Part shown: piece by piece, positions 8,479 through 16,269 of the stretch
How the letters are laid out: each line of letters begins with the position of its first letter
Position numbering within the stretch: position 1 is the first letter of the stretch
Notes under the pieces: generated by a model
Database searches by the model: none
Seen by the model: only the letters and a program-made list of their open reading frames with translations
What the model was told of the DNA's origin: nothing
Origin: Azovibrio restrictus DSM 23866
GTDB lineage: Bacteria > Pseudomonadota > Gammaproteobacteria > Burkholderiales > Rhodocyclaceae
Direction of reading: 5' to 3'
Length of the DNA stretch: 64,000 bases
Assembly: GCF_000429665.1 (NCBI RefSeq)
Contig: NZ_AUCH01000009.1
Span: 62,001 to 126,000, forward strand
Made by a program: the position numbers and the translations under genes

Positions 8479-9293
8479 AATCAGACAAGCACCGCCCCCG
8501 CAGCCCCTCCGCCCAGGCAGGCCACGCGCCGCGCAAGCGCTTCGGCCAGAACTTCCTGGTGGACCGGGGCATCATCGCCGCCATAGTCCAGGCCATAGAC
8601 CCCCGCCCCCAGGACACCCTGGTGGAAATCGGCCCCGGCCTGGGGGCCCTCACCGAACCGCTGATGCAGAGGCTGGAGCATCTGCACGTGGTGGAAATCG
8701 ACCGGGACCTGATTGCCCGCCTGAAGAAACTCCACAGCCGGGAGCGCCTCACCATCCACGAAGGTGACGCCCTGGCCTTCGACTTCGGCAGCCTCGGCCC
8801 CCGCCTGCGGGTGGCCGGCAACCTGCCCTACAACATCTCCACCCCCCTGCTGTTCCACCTGGCCTCCTTCGCCGAACAGATCTGGGACATGCACTTCATG
8901 CTGCAGAAGGAAGTGGTGGAACGCATGGTGGCCGCACCGGGGGATTCCGCCTATGGCCGCCTGTCCGTGATGCTGCAGTACCGCTTCTACCTGGACTGGC
9001 TCATCGACGTGCCGCCGGAAAGCTTCGACCCGCCGCCCCAGGTCCAGTCCGCCGTGGTGCGCCTGATGCCCAAACCAGCCGCCGAACTGGAAGCCCGGGA
9101 TCCGGACTGCCTGTCCCGAGTGGTCAGCGCCGCCTTCTCCCAGCGCCGCAAGATGCTGCGCAACACCCTGAAGCCCCTGTTCAGCGACACCGAACTGGAA
9201 CAGCTGGGCATCCCCCTCACCAGCCGCGCCGAGGAACTCCCCCTCTCCAGCTTCGTGGCCCTGGCCAACCTTCTGGCCGCCCGACAGCCATGA
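8475..9293 (+). CDS. rsmA: 16S rRNA dimethyladenosine transferase RsmA (KsgA)
   Basis: SAM-dependent enzyme that dimethylates two adjacent adenines in the 3' end loop of 16S rRNA during 30S maturation. The 272-residue protein has the family opening RKRFGQNFLVD, SAM-binding motif I (EIGPGLGALT), the acidic DGDAL-type loop (HEGDALAFDF) and catalytic motif IV NLPYN. The ATG at 8475 overlaps the pdxA stop as ATGA and has GAAAGA just upstream; an in-frame ATG at 8454 is the alternative. The TGA stop lies inside the rising arm of the following terminator, so transcription is designed to end right at the gene's end. Confidence 0.95.
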   Translation: MKSDKHRPRSPSAQAGHAPRKRFGQNFLVDRGIIAAIVQAIDPRPQDTLVEIGPGLGALTEPLMQRLEHLHVVEIDRDLIARLKKLHSRERLTIHEGDALAFDFGSLGPRLRVAGNLPYNISTPLLFHLASFAEQIWDMHFMLQKEVVERMVAAPGDSAYGRLSVMLQYRFYLDWLIDVPPESFDPPPQVQSAVVRLMPKPAAELEARDPDCLSRVVSAAFSQRRKMLRNTLKPLFSDTELEQLGIPLTSRAEELPLSSFVALANLLAARQP

Positions 9294-9325
9294 AAAAACC
9301 CGCCATCAGGCGGGTTTTTTCATGG
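9288..9325. terminator. Bidirectional intrinsic terminator after rsmA
   Basis: A near-perfect hairpin: CCATGAAAAAACCCGCC, loop ATCA, then GGCGGGTTTTTTCATGG. It has a GC core flanked by A6 and T6, so it works in both directions between rsmA (plus) and the convergent small gene ending at 9340. The rsmA stop codon (9291-9293) is part of the stem. Confidence 0.9.
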
Positions 9326-9339
9326 CAAGAAGAAAAACT

Positions 9340-9534
9340 TCAGTCCTTCTTCAGGGGGCAGGTGTTCAGGCCCAGGAGGGGATACAGGGGGCACCAGCCC
9401 ATCAGGCCGGTGGCCAGGGGGACGATGCCGATCCAGGCCCAGATGGGGCCGCCCAGGGCTGCGGCCCAGACGATCAGGGCCAGGCCCACGACGATGCGCA
9501 GGATTTTGTCGATACCGCCAACATTGGGTTTCAT
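9340..9534 (-). CDS. DUF2892-type small inner-membrane protein
   Basis: A 64-residue protein beginning MKPNVGGIDKILRIVVG, the characteristic start of the DUF2892/YgaP-like membrane family, with two hydrophobic helices (IVVGLALIVWAAALG and WIGIVPLATGLMGWCPLY) and the family ending GLNTCPLKK. The start at 9534 is set by a strong GAGGAG six bases upstream; a longer frame from 9570 has no such site. Two cysteines (WCPLYPL and NTCPL) are typical. In other proteins this domain follows a rhodanese domain, hinting at sulfur handling, but no function is known for the stand-alone form. It ends at the shared terminator. Confidence 0.85.
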   Translation of the reverse strand: MKPNVGGIDKILRIVVGLALIVWAAALGGPIWAWIGIVPLATGLMGWCPLYPLLGLNTCPLKKD

Positions 9535-9622
9535 GCAAGACTCCTCGGAAAATGGGTTGGGAAGCTGCAATGTACGCGCCGGCCTGCACCATGGTCTGTA
9601 ACCTGGGTTACAGAGCCCGATC

Positions 9623-9862
9623 CTACTTCAGCTTGCCCCGCACCACCCGCACCCGGGTTGCATCCTTGATGCTGACCTGGCCACCGTTGCCGCTCAGGTT
9701 GCCGCAGGTGCAGGCCGCCTTGATGTGGGGCACGGAACTGACGATGCCGGTGCAATCCAGGCATTCGTAGTAGATGTCACCGCCGGTGGGCAGGGCATCG
9801 GGGGCCGGTGCCGGCTCCAGGGCGTAGAAATTGTAGATCTTGCGCATGTCGATGTTGAGCAT
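9623..9862 (-). CDS. Small cysteine-rich protein of unknown function
   Basis: A 79-residue soluble protein with a strong AAGGAGG site before its ATG at 9862. Four cysteines in CLDC and, about 17 residues later, CTCG resemble a zinc-ribbon or small metal-binding knuckle (YYECLDCTGIVSS and KAACTCGNLSG). There is no signal peptide or membrane segment. I do not recognise a named family. It lies 24 bases downstream of hemY on the same strand and may be carried on the hem transcript. No function is claimed. Confidence 0.75.
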   Translation of the reverse strand: MLNIDMRKIYNFYALEPAPAPDALPTGGDIYYECLDCTGIVSSVPHIKAACTCGNLSGNGGQVSIKDATRVRVVRGKLK

Positions 9863-9886
9863 TTTGTCCCCTCCTTGTTGAATTAT

Positions 9887-11071
9887 TCAGTGGCCGTCCA
9901 GTTCCGCCGCCAGGCGGAACTGGCGGTTGGCCGCCTCGGTCTCCCCCAGGCCATCGAGCAGGCGGGCCAGGGCCAGATGCCCGGCGCGGCTGGGGCCCAG
10001 GGCCAGGGAAGCTTCCAGATAGCTCCTGGCCTTGCCCCACAGCTTCTGGCGTTCGCACATGCGCCCCAGGGCCAGGAGCAGCCGGCTGTCGTCCGGATGC
10101 TGCAGCAGCCAGGCGTCAGCCCTGGCGATGCGGGCCGTCAGGGCCCGGCCTTCGGCACAATCCAGGCGGCCGTAGAGATCGGCCAGTTCCGGCGACCATT
10201 CCGGGCCGGACAGAGCCTCTTCCACCAGACCGGCGGCCGCATCGTCCTGGCCCAGGGCCTGCAGGCTCCGGGCCGTGGCCAGAACTAGGCGCGGGTCCCG
10301 CTCTTCCCGGGGCAGGGCCTGGAAATACTCGAGCAACTGGGCCCCGTCCCCCTGGCGCTGGCGCAGGGCTTCCTGGTGGGTCTTGCGGCGGATTTCCCGG
10401 GCCGGCTCCGGCTGCAAGCCGCCCCGCTTTTCCAGCTGGCGCAGCAGCTTCAGCACGCCGGCCACATCCCCCAGCCCCTGGCGGGCGCGCAGTTCCAGGC
10501 GCAGGGCGGCGATGTGGCGCCCATGCTGTTGCTGCAACTGCTGCAGATGGGTGAGGGCGAGCTGGAAATCCCCCAGCTCCACGGCCATCTCCGCCCCCAG
10601 CATCAGGGCCGCCGCTTCGCTGCCGGGCGCCGCTTCCCGGGCCCGCTGCAGCCAGAGCTCCACCTTTTCCGCCTCGCGCATGCGCTGGGCGGCGCGGGCC
10701 GCGATCAGGGCTGCCGTACCCGGAGCATGGCCCGCCTGCCAGGCGGCATCGGCCCGGCGCAGGGCATGACCGAAACGGCCTTCAAAGAGCAGGCGGATGG
10801 CCTCTTCCAGCACCCGGGCCACCTGCTCCCGCTGCCGCTGTGCCCGGTAGGCCCGGGCCCGGGCCGGCAGGCCCAGGGTCAGCCCCAGGCCGCGCACCAG
10901 CGCGTAGCCCAGGGTAAATAGCAGCAGCAGGCCGAGCACCAGCAGGTTGAGGCTCAGCTCCACCCGCCAGGGAGGCAGCACCAGGAGGGCGAAACCGTCG
11001 TTGTGGCGGGCCAGCAGGGAAGCCGCCACCGCCAGGAAAGAGAGGCCAAGGAACCAGAACAGGCCGCGCAT
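9887..11071 (-). CDS. hemY: HemY, TPR-containing inner-membrane protein of the hem operon
   Basis: A 394-residue protein with two N-terminal membrane helices (GLFWFLGLSFLAVAASLLA and LNLLVLGLLLLFTLGYALV) and a long alpha-helical cytoplasmic part made of tetratricopeptide-like repeats (for example GTAALIAARAAQRM and LALARLLDGLGE). This matches HemY of the hemCDXY operon. In gammaproteobacteria HemY is thought to influence late heme or tetrapyrrole steps, but its exact biochemical role is not settled. It must not be confused with the protoporphyrinogen oxidase also called HemY in Gram-positives. It follows hemX by 4 bases on the same strand. Confidence 0.9.
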   Translation of the reverse strand: MRGLFWFLGLSFLAVAASLLARHNDGFALLVLPPWRVELSLNLLVLGLLLLFTLGYALVRGLGLTLGLPARARAYRAQRQREQVARVLEEAIRLLFEGRFGHALRRADAAWQAGHAPGTAALIAARAAQRMREAEKVELWLQRAREAAPGSEAAALMLGAEMAVELGDFQLALTHLQQLQQQHGRHIAALRLELRARQGLGDVAGVLKLLRQLEKRGGLQPEPAREIRRKTHQEALRQRQGDGAQLLEYFQALPREERDPRLVLATARSLQALGQDDAAAGLVEEALSGPEWSPELADLYGRLDCAEGRALTARIARADAWLLQHPDDSRLLLALGRMCERQKLWGKARSYLEASLALGPSRAGHLALARLLDGLGETEAANRQFRLAAELDGH

Positions 11072-11075
11072 GGGC

Positions 11076-12119
11076 TTACCGCTTTTCCCGGCCGGCCTTG
11101 AGGGTCTGCAGGGCAGACAGGCTGTCGTTGAGGCTGGGGAATTCCACCGCGATGTCGGTGGCGGAAAGCTGCTTCAGGGCCGCCAGGGCCGCCTGCACGG
11201 ATTTTTCCTCGGTGTTGAAGTACTGCTCCAGCCAGCCGTGGGCCACCTTCAGTTCGTTGCGGAAGGTCCACTGGTCCCGGGAGAGCAGGGCCAGCCGGGC
11301 GTTGAGCAGGCGCAGCTTGATGTTCTCGCGCAGGATCAGGCTCTGGTCCACCGACAGCAGCACCGGCTCCTGGCGGTCGAAGCGCTGGATGCGCACCAGC
11401 CCTTTCAGCTCCTGCCAGCCTTCCTGCAGCAGTTTCGCCCACCAGGAGGCCGGCTCCTGGGGCGCGCCATCGGCGGCCGGCGCCTTGCTGCGGGGTAGCA
11501 GCTCCATGGCCAGGGGCAGCTTGTCCACCCCGACGATGACATTTTCCAGGCGCAGGTTCATGCCCGGCACATCCACGAAGGGAGTGGCCCGCAGACGCTC
11601 CAGGTCCCGGGCCAGGGTGCGCCGCAGGGGCAGAAACTGGGGCCGCTCCAGACGCGCCAGGCGCTCGTCGGCGGCCTGCAGGGCGAGGATGGCGGCCTGG
11701 ACGTTGCCGGACAGCTGCAATTGCTGCACGGCGATGTTGATGCCCTGTTCCGCCTCGGCCAGCAGGGCGTCGTCCCGGCTGATGGCGGCTTCCTGGTAGA
11801 GCCCCCGCAAGGCGTCGGCCTGTCCCTGGAATTCCCCCAGGCGCGCTTCCAGGGCGCCGTACTTGCGCTGCAGTTCGGCCGTCTGCTCCATGGCCTTGCC
11901 CACCAGGGTGGCGCTCTCCTTCACCGTCTGCTCACTCTCGGCCAGGCGCCGGGCCAGTTCCTGCTGGGTGTCGGCAAGGCGGGAACGGGTTTCGAACCAC
12001 TGCCAGAAAGCCAGGCCCAGCACCGCCAGCACCACCCAGAACCAGGGGTTGCGCCAGAAGGGCAGACGCGGCGGACAGGGAGCAGGCAGGGGCACGGGAA
12101 ATTGGGAAGATTCACTCAT
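11076..12119 (-). CDS. hemX: HemX, membrane-anchored protein of the hem operon
   Basis: A 347-residue protein with a proline-rich cytoplasmic N-terminus, one membrane helix (PWFWVVLAVLGLAFWQWF) and a long coiled coil (residues about 45-110, RLADTQQELARRLAESEQ onward), then a helical periplasmic domain ending in LSALQTLKAGREKR. This is the architecture of HemX, often annotated as uroporphyrinogen-III C-methyltransferase although it lacks the methyltransferase domain. The start at ATG 12119 overlaps the hemD stop as ATGA; an ATG four codons upstream is the alternative. It probably acts with HemY as an accessory factor of tetrapyrrole synthesis. Confidence 0.88.
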   Translation of the reverse strand: MSESSQFPVPLPAPCPPRLPFWRNPWFWVVLAVLGLAFWQWFETRSRLADTQQELARRLAESEQTVKESATLVGKAMEQTAELQRKYGALEARLGEFQGQADALRGLYQEAAISRDDALLAEAEQGINIAVQQLQLSGNVQAAILALQAADERLARLERPQFLPLRRTLARDLERLRATPFVDVPGMNLRLENVIVGVDKLPLAMELLPRSKAPAADGAPQEPASWWAKLLQEGWQELKGLVRIQRFDRQEPVLLSVDQSLILRENIKLRLLNARLALLSRDQWTFRNELKVAHGWLEQYFNTEEKSVQAALAALKQLSATDIAVEFPSLNDSLSALQTLKAGREKR

Positions 12120-12922
12120 GATTGCGGCCAATTATAAGCGCACAGTCCGGCTAGCAAACCGGCATCCGCGGCCTCCGTCAACACCACCCGGGTAAACCCG
12201 GCGGCGCTGGCGCCGGCGGCAATGCGGGCATGGGGCACGAACAGGGGCAGGTCCAGCAGGCGCTGGCGCGGCCCGGCTGCGGGCACCAGCGCCAGGAGAT
12301 GGGCCAGGGCCTCGCTGCTGGAGAGGATCAGGGCATCCAGGCCGCCCGCCTCCAGGCGGGCGAGGAATTCCCCGCTCCCGGCGCCGGGACCGCTGCGGCT
12401 GTAGCAGGCCAGCCGCTCCACCCGGGCGCCCCGGGCGGCCAGGGTATCCCCCAGCAGTTCCCGGCCGCCATTGCCGCGCAGGATCAGCACCCCCTGGCCC
12501 GCCACCTGGGCCGGAGCCAGCTCAGGCAGTTCCAGCAGGGCTTCGGAATCGAAGCGGGTCGCAGGACAGAGGCAGGAAGCTATGCCCGCCGCTGCCAGGG
12601 CCCGCACCGTGCCCGGCCCCACGGCCACGGCCTGCAGGGTGGGCGGCCAGGGCCTACTGGCCAGCAGCGTCGGCAGGGCGTACTGGACGGCATTGGGGCT
12701 GACGAACACCGCCAGACGGAATTCCCCGAGCCGGGCAGCCACCTGCTCCAGGGGCGCCGGATCGGGGGCGGGCCCGATTTCCAGCAGGGGAAACAGCAGG
12801 GGCAGGCCGCCCTGGGCGGCGATGGCATCCGCCAGCTCTCCCGCCTGCTGCCGGGGCCGGGTGACGACGATGACCCGGCCCTGCAGGGCTCCGGAGCCGG
12901 CGGCCGGGCGCACTCCGGTCAT
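12116..12922 (-). CDS. hemD: Uroporphyrinogen-III synthase HemD
   Basis: Cyclises hydroxymethylbilane with inversion of ring D to give uroporphyrinogen III. The 268-residue protein has the two-lobe HemD fold with low sequence conservation; recognisable points are VIVVTRPRQQAGELA at the start, FVSPNAVQYAL, AVGPGTVRALAAAG and LILSSSEALAHL. ATG 12922 was chosen because the protein then begins just before the first lobe; the longer frame to 13009 would overlap hemC. It sits 52 bases after hemC, the usual partner, and its stop overlaps hemX. Confidence 0.92.
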   Translation of the reverse strand: MTGVRPAAGSGALQGRVIVVTRPRQQAGELADAIAAQGGLPLLFPLLEIGPAPDPAPLEQVAARLGEFRLAVFVSPNAVQYALPTLLASRPWPPTLQAVAVGPGTVRALAAAGIASCLCPATRFDSEALLELPELAPAQVAGQGVLILRGNGGRELLGDTLAARGARVERLACYSRSGPGAGSGEFLARLEAGGLDALILSSSEALAHLLALVPAAGPRQRLLDLPLFVPHARIAAGASAAGFTRVVLTEAADAGLLAGLCAYNWPQS

Positions 12923-12974
12923 GGGGTCCCGCCCGCCGGGGCCGGGAGAAAAGGCGCCCGCATGGGGAAATGTC

Positions 12975-13910
12975 CTACTTGCAGGCGGCCAGGCTGGCCA
13001 GGATGGCATCCGCCCCCTGACGCCGCAGCTCCTCGGCCAGCTGACGGCCCAGGGCCTCGTCGGCGGCGGGGTCGCCGCGCACCTCGCCGCTCACCATGCG
13101 GCTGCCGTCCGGGGTGGACACGAAGCCGCGCAACCAGAGCTGGCCCTGGTCAAGGATGGCGTAGCCTCCCAGGGGGACCTGGCAGGAGCCTCCCAGGGCC
13201 CGGGAAAAGGCCCGCTCGGCCTTGACGCAGTGGGCGGTTTCCGGATCGTTGAGGGGAGCCACCCAGGCGACCGCGTCGCTCCGGCCCGCCAGCACCTCGA
13301 TGCCCAGGGCGCCCTGGCCGGGAGCCGGCAGGGACTGCTCGGGGGTGAGCACGGCCTTGATGCGTTCCTTGAGCCCCAGGCGGATCAGGCCGGCAGCGGC
13401 CAGGATGATGGCGTCGTACTGACCTTCGTCGAGCTTCTTCAGGCGGGTGTCCAGGTTGCCACGCAGGCTCCGGATCTCCAGCTGCGGGTAGCGGGCCCGC
13501 AGGATGGCTTCCCGGCGCAGGCTGGAGGTGCCGACCACGGCCCCGGCAGGCAGCTCGTCCAGGCCGGCATATTTGTTCGAGACAAAGGCATCGCGGGGAT
13601 TTTCCCGGGCGGAAATGACGGGCAGCAGGAAGCCCTCGGGCATCTCCATGGGCACGTCCTTCATGGAATGCACGGCCAGGTCGGCCCGGCCTTCCTGCAT
13701 GGCCACTTCCAGCTCCTTGATGAACAGGCCCTTGCCGCCGATCAGGGCCAGGGGCCGGTCGAGGATCTGGTCGCCCTGGGTGGTCATGCCCAGAATGACA
13801 ACCTCGGCACCGGTATGTAGAGTGGAAAGGCGGGCCTGGACGTGCTCGGCCTGCCACATGGCGAGGCGGGACTCCCGGGAGGCGATGACGATGCGGGAAG
13901 GAGAGGACAT
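12975..13910 (-). CDS. hemC: Porphobilinogen deaminase (hydroxymethylbilane synthase) HemC
   Basis: Polymerises four porphobilinogen molecules into hydroxymethylbilane using a covalently bound dipyrromethane cofactor. The 311-residue protein starts IVIASRESRLAMWQAEHV and has the substrate-binding loops HSMKDVPMEMPEG, GTSSLRREA and RSLRGNLDTRL. The cofactor-anchoring cysteine is in GGSCQVPLGGYA. The length is normal. It opens the leftward hemC-hemD-hemX-hemY operon. Its ATG (13908-13910) directly abuts the start codon of a divergent thioredoxin-like gene, so its promoter must lie inside that gene. Confidence 0.97.
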   Translation of the reverse strand: MSSPSRIVIASRESRLAMWQAEHVQARLSTLHTGAEVVILGMTTQGDQILDRPLALIGGKGLFIKELEVAMQEGRADLAVHSMKDVPMEMPEGFLLPVISARENPRDAFVSNKYAGLDELPAGAVVGTSSLRREAILRARYPQLEIRSLRGNLDTRLKKLDEGQYDAIILAAAGLIRLGLKERIKAVLTPEQSLPAPGQGALGIEVLAGRSDAVAWVAPLNDPETAHCVKAERAFSRALGGSCQVPLGGYAILDQGQLWLRGFVSTPDGSRMVSGEVRGDPAADEALGRQLAEELRRQGADAILASLAACK

Positions 13911-14414
13911 TTGCGCGAAACCCTGAAAAGAAGAGGATGGCTGGCCGCCCTGGGCGCTGCCGCAGCCGGTCTGTGGGGGAGCTGGATTCTAGCATGGCCC
14001 CTGGCAGCCGCTGCCGCCGGGCCCGAGGCCCGCCTGACTCCGGCCGCCGACCTGCAGGCCGAGGCCCGGGCTGCCGCCCATAGCGGTTTTCCCCTGGTGC
14101 TGATGTTCAGCCGCCAGGACTGTCCCTACTGCATCACCGTGCGCCGGGACTATCTGGCGCCCCTGACCCGGATTCCCCGCTTCAAGCAGGTGCTGGTGCG
14201 CCAGATCGACCAGGACCGGGATACCCCCCTACGGGATTTCCAGGGCCGCCCCACCACCCACGCGGCCTTTGCCGCCAGCCAGGGCATCCGCCTGGTGCCG
14301 GTGGTGAGCTTCCACGGCCCCGGAGGCGAGGCGGTGGCGGAGGCCATCGTCGGCGCCCGCCTGCCGGATTTCTATCAGAGCTACCTGGAAAACGCCCTGA
14401 CCGGCCAGCCCTGA
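13911..14414 (+). CDS. Exported thioredoxin-fold protein with CPYC motif
   Basis: About 167 residues from a TTG start at 13911, preceded by AAGGAG seven bases upstream. It has an N-terminal export signal (KRRGWLAALGAAAAGLWG; the twin arginine may mean Tat, but Sec is also possible) and a thioredoxin-like domain with LMFSRQDCPYCITVRRD, the CPYC pair being the redox motif, and a cis-proline region GIRLVPVVSFHG. It resembles SoxW/thioredoxin-like periplasmic proteins that reduce disulfides in c-type cytochromes or sulfur enzymes, but the substrate cannot be read from sequence. No ATG fits the start of the domain. Its first codon touches the hemC start codon on the other strand. Confidence 0.8.
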   Translation: MRETLKRRGWLAALGAAAAGLWGSWILAWPLAAAAAGPEARLTPAADLQAEARAAAHSGFPLVLMFSRQDCPYCITVRRDYLAPLTRIPRFKQVLVRQIDQDRDTPLRDFQGRPTTHAAFAASQGIRLVPVVSFHGPGGEAVAEAIVGARLPDFYQSYLENALTGQP

Positions 14415-15209
14415 TCAGGCCCCGGCCTGCTCCCGGGCCACGGCCCACTGGCGCCGGCTCACCGGCAGCTTCTCGGGCAGGTCCCGCAACAGGGCCCAGC
14501 CATAGGCGTCCCCATCCTCCTGGGCCCGCTCGAAGCCTGCCAGGGCCAGACGCGCCACCAGGGCCCCCCGGTGCAGGCGGATGAAACGCTCGGGATACTC
14601 CTCCTCCAGGTGGGTGAGGGTCTCGTCGAGCACGTATTCCCGCTCCCGGGTGCGGGCCGTCACGTACTTCAGGTCGGCCTTGAAATACAGCACCTCGGCC
14701 ACCGGCACCAGCAGCAGCCGGCCCCGCTCGTGACAGGGCAGATGGCTGCGGCCGCCGCGCAGGCGCTGCCCCAGGGCCTGGAGCCGGGTCGCATCCGGCC
14801 CCGGGCGGCGCAGCCTGGCCTTGTCCAAGGCAGCCTGAAGACGCTGGGCCCGCACCGGCTTGAGCAGGTAATCCACCGCATCCAGCTCGAAAGCCTGGAC
14901 CGCGTGGTTGTCGTAGGCGGTGGTGAAGATCATCGCCGGCACCTGCTCCAGCCCCGCCAGATGCCCGGCCAGCTCCAGCCCGTCCATGCGCGGCATGTGG
15001 ATGTCGGCCAGAACCACGTCCACCGATGCCTCTCCGGCATGGTTCTGCAGCCATTCCAGGGCCGCCAGGCCATTTTCCGCCTCGCCCAGGACCCGGGTCG
15101 GACAGACCGGGGCCAGATCCTCCAGCAGGGTGCGCAGGCGGACCCGGGCCAGGGGTTCGTCATCGACGAGCAGCAGGTTCAGGGGCTGGGTTTCTTGCAG
15201 TGACGGCAT
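14415..15209 (-). CDS. algR: LytTR-family response regulator (AlgR-like)
   Basis: A 264-residue two-domain response regulator. The receiver domain has LLLVDDEPLARVRLRTLL, the phosphorylation aspartate in VLADIHMPRMDGLEL, and LLKPVRAQRLQAAL. The C-terminal LytTR DNA-binding domain covers roughly residues 150-258 (YFKADLKYVTARTREREYVLDETL and FIRLHRGALVA). It is the likely partner of the histidine kinase upstream, whose gene overlaps it by 31 bases. In pseudomonads AlgR controls alginate, pili and virulence; the regulon here is unknown. Its stop abuts the end of the convergent thioredoxin-like gene with no spacer. Confidence 0.9.
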   Translation of the reverse strand: MPSLQETQPLNLLLVDDEPLARVRLRTLLEDLAPVCPTRVLGEAENGLAALEWLQNHAGEASVDVVLADIHMPRMDGLELAGHLAGLEQVPAMIFTTAYDNHAVQAFELDAVDYLLKPVRAQRLQAALDKARLRRPGPDATRLQALGQRLRGGRSHLPCHERGRLLLVPVAEVLYFKADLKYVTARTREREYVLDETLTHLEEEYPERFIRLHRGALVARLALAGFERAQEDGDAYGWALLRDLPEKLPVSRRQWAVAREQAGA

Positions 15210-16201
15210 GGCAGTTCGATGGTGACTTGGTAAAGGGGGCCGCTGGGACCGTGCTCCAGACGGGCTTCCATATCGTAGTACAGGGCCAGACGCTCGCGGA
15301 TGTTGCCCAGGGCCATGTGGTTGCCCCGCCCGGAAGCGCCCTCGGCGAGGGGATTGCTGATGTGCAGCACCAGGGTTTCCCCCTTCATGTTCAGTTGCAC
15401 CCGGATCTCGCCGCCCCTGGCCGAGGGTTCGATGCCGTGGTGCACGGCGTTTTCCAGCAGGGGCTGCAGCATCAGGGGCGGCACCAGGGTTTCCAGGGGC
15501 ACCGCATGCACCTCCCAGGACACCTGCAGCCGCTCCCCCAGGCGCAACTTTTCCAGATCCAGGTACTGGCGCCCCAGGGCGATCTCGTCGGACAGGGGCA
15601 CCAGCTCCCGGGGCTCCCGCATCAGGGCACGGAACAGCTCGGCCATCTCTTCCAGGGCCGTTTCGGCCCGGCGCGGATCGCTGCGGATCAGGGCCATCAC
15701 CGTGTTCAGGGAGTTGAACAGGAAATGGGGGCGGATGCGGGCGTTAAGGGCCTGGAGCCGGGCCTCCTCGACCCGGGGCGAGAGGGCCCGGGCGCGCAGC
15801 TCGAAATAGAGCAGCAACAGCCAGGCCGCCCCCAGGGCCAGGAGCAGGGTCCGCCCCAGAGCGTCCAGCCCCCCTTCGGTGAGCCCCAGGAAGCGCCAGG
15901 CGTCCCAGAGCAGGGCGGCGCTCAGCGCCGCCAGCAGCAGCACCAGCCCCTGGCCGATGCGGGCCGGACAGCGCCAGAGCAGGTCCCGACCCAGGGCCAG
16001 CAGACCCAGGTTGAGGAGCAGCAGGGGCTCCACCCAGGCGGCGCTTTCCACGAAGGTGGGCAGCCAGCCCTCCAGGCCGCGGGCGTGGATCAGGGCGCCG
16101 GCCAGGGCCAGGCCGTTTATGCCCAGCATGACCCGCAACAACACGCCCAGATTGCGCCAGTCCGGCAGGGGATGCCCCGCGTTTTGCCGTATACTGCTCA
16201 C
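15179..16201 (-). CDS. algZ: LytS/AlgZ-family sensor histidine kinase
   Basis: A 340-residue membrane kinase of the FimS/AlgZ type. The N-terminal half holds four to six hydrophobic helices (for example VLLRVMLGINGLALAGALI and TLLLALGAAWLLLLYF). The histidine-kinase domain has the phosphoacceptor in NARIRPHFLFNSLNTVMALI, N-box LENAVHHGI and the GNHMALGNIRERL region. It ends CRHCKKPSP. The gene overlaps algR by 31 bases, making a coupled sensor-regulator pair. It is divergent from argH, with 68 bases between start codons. Confidence 0.9.
   Translation of the reverse strand: MSSIRQNAGHPLPDWRNLGVLLRVMLGINGLALAGALIHARGLEGWLPTFVESAAWVEPLLLLNLGLLALGRDLLWRCPARIGQGLVLLLAALSAALLWDAWRFLGLTEGGLDALGRTLLLALGAAWLLLLYFELRARALSPRVEEARLQALNARIRPHFLFNSLNTVMALIRSDPRRAETALEEMAELFRALMREPRELVPLSDEIALGRQYLDLEKLRLGERLQVSWEVHAVPLETLVPPLMLQPLLENAVHHGIEPSARGGEIRVQLNMKGETLVLHISNPLAEGASGRGNHMALGNIRERLALYYDMEARLEHGPSGPLYQVTIELPCRHCKKPSP
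16190..16195 (+). promoter_or_regulatory. argH: Possible -10 element for argH
   Basis: TATACT matches five of six consensus positions and lies about 75 bases upstream of the argH ATG, just inside the start of the divergent algZ gene. No good -35 hexamer is seen at the right distance. Confidence 0.35.
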
Positions 16202-16269
16202 GATTCAGGCACCTCGGTTTGCCGCCTCTTTTTTCATCCCGACATTCTAGCCGCAAGCATCCCTATAGC

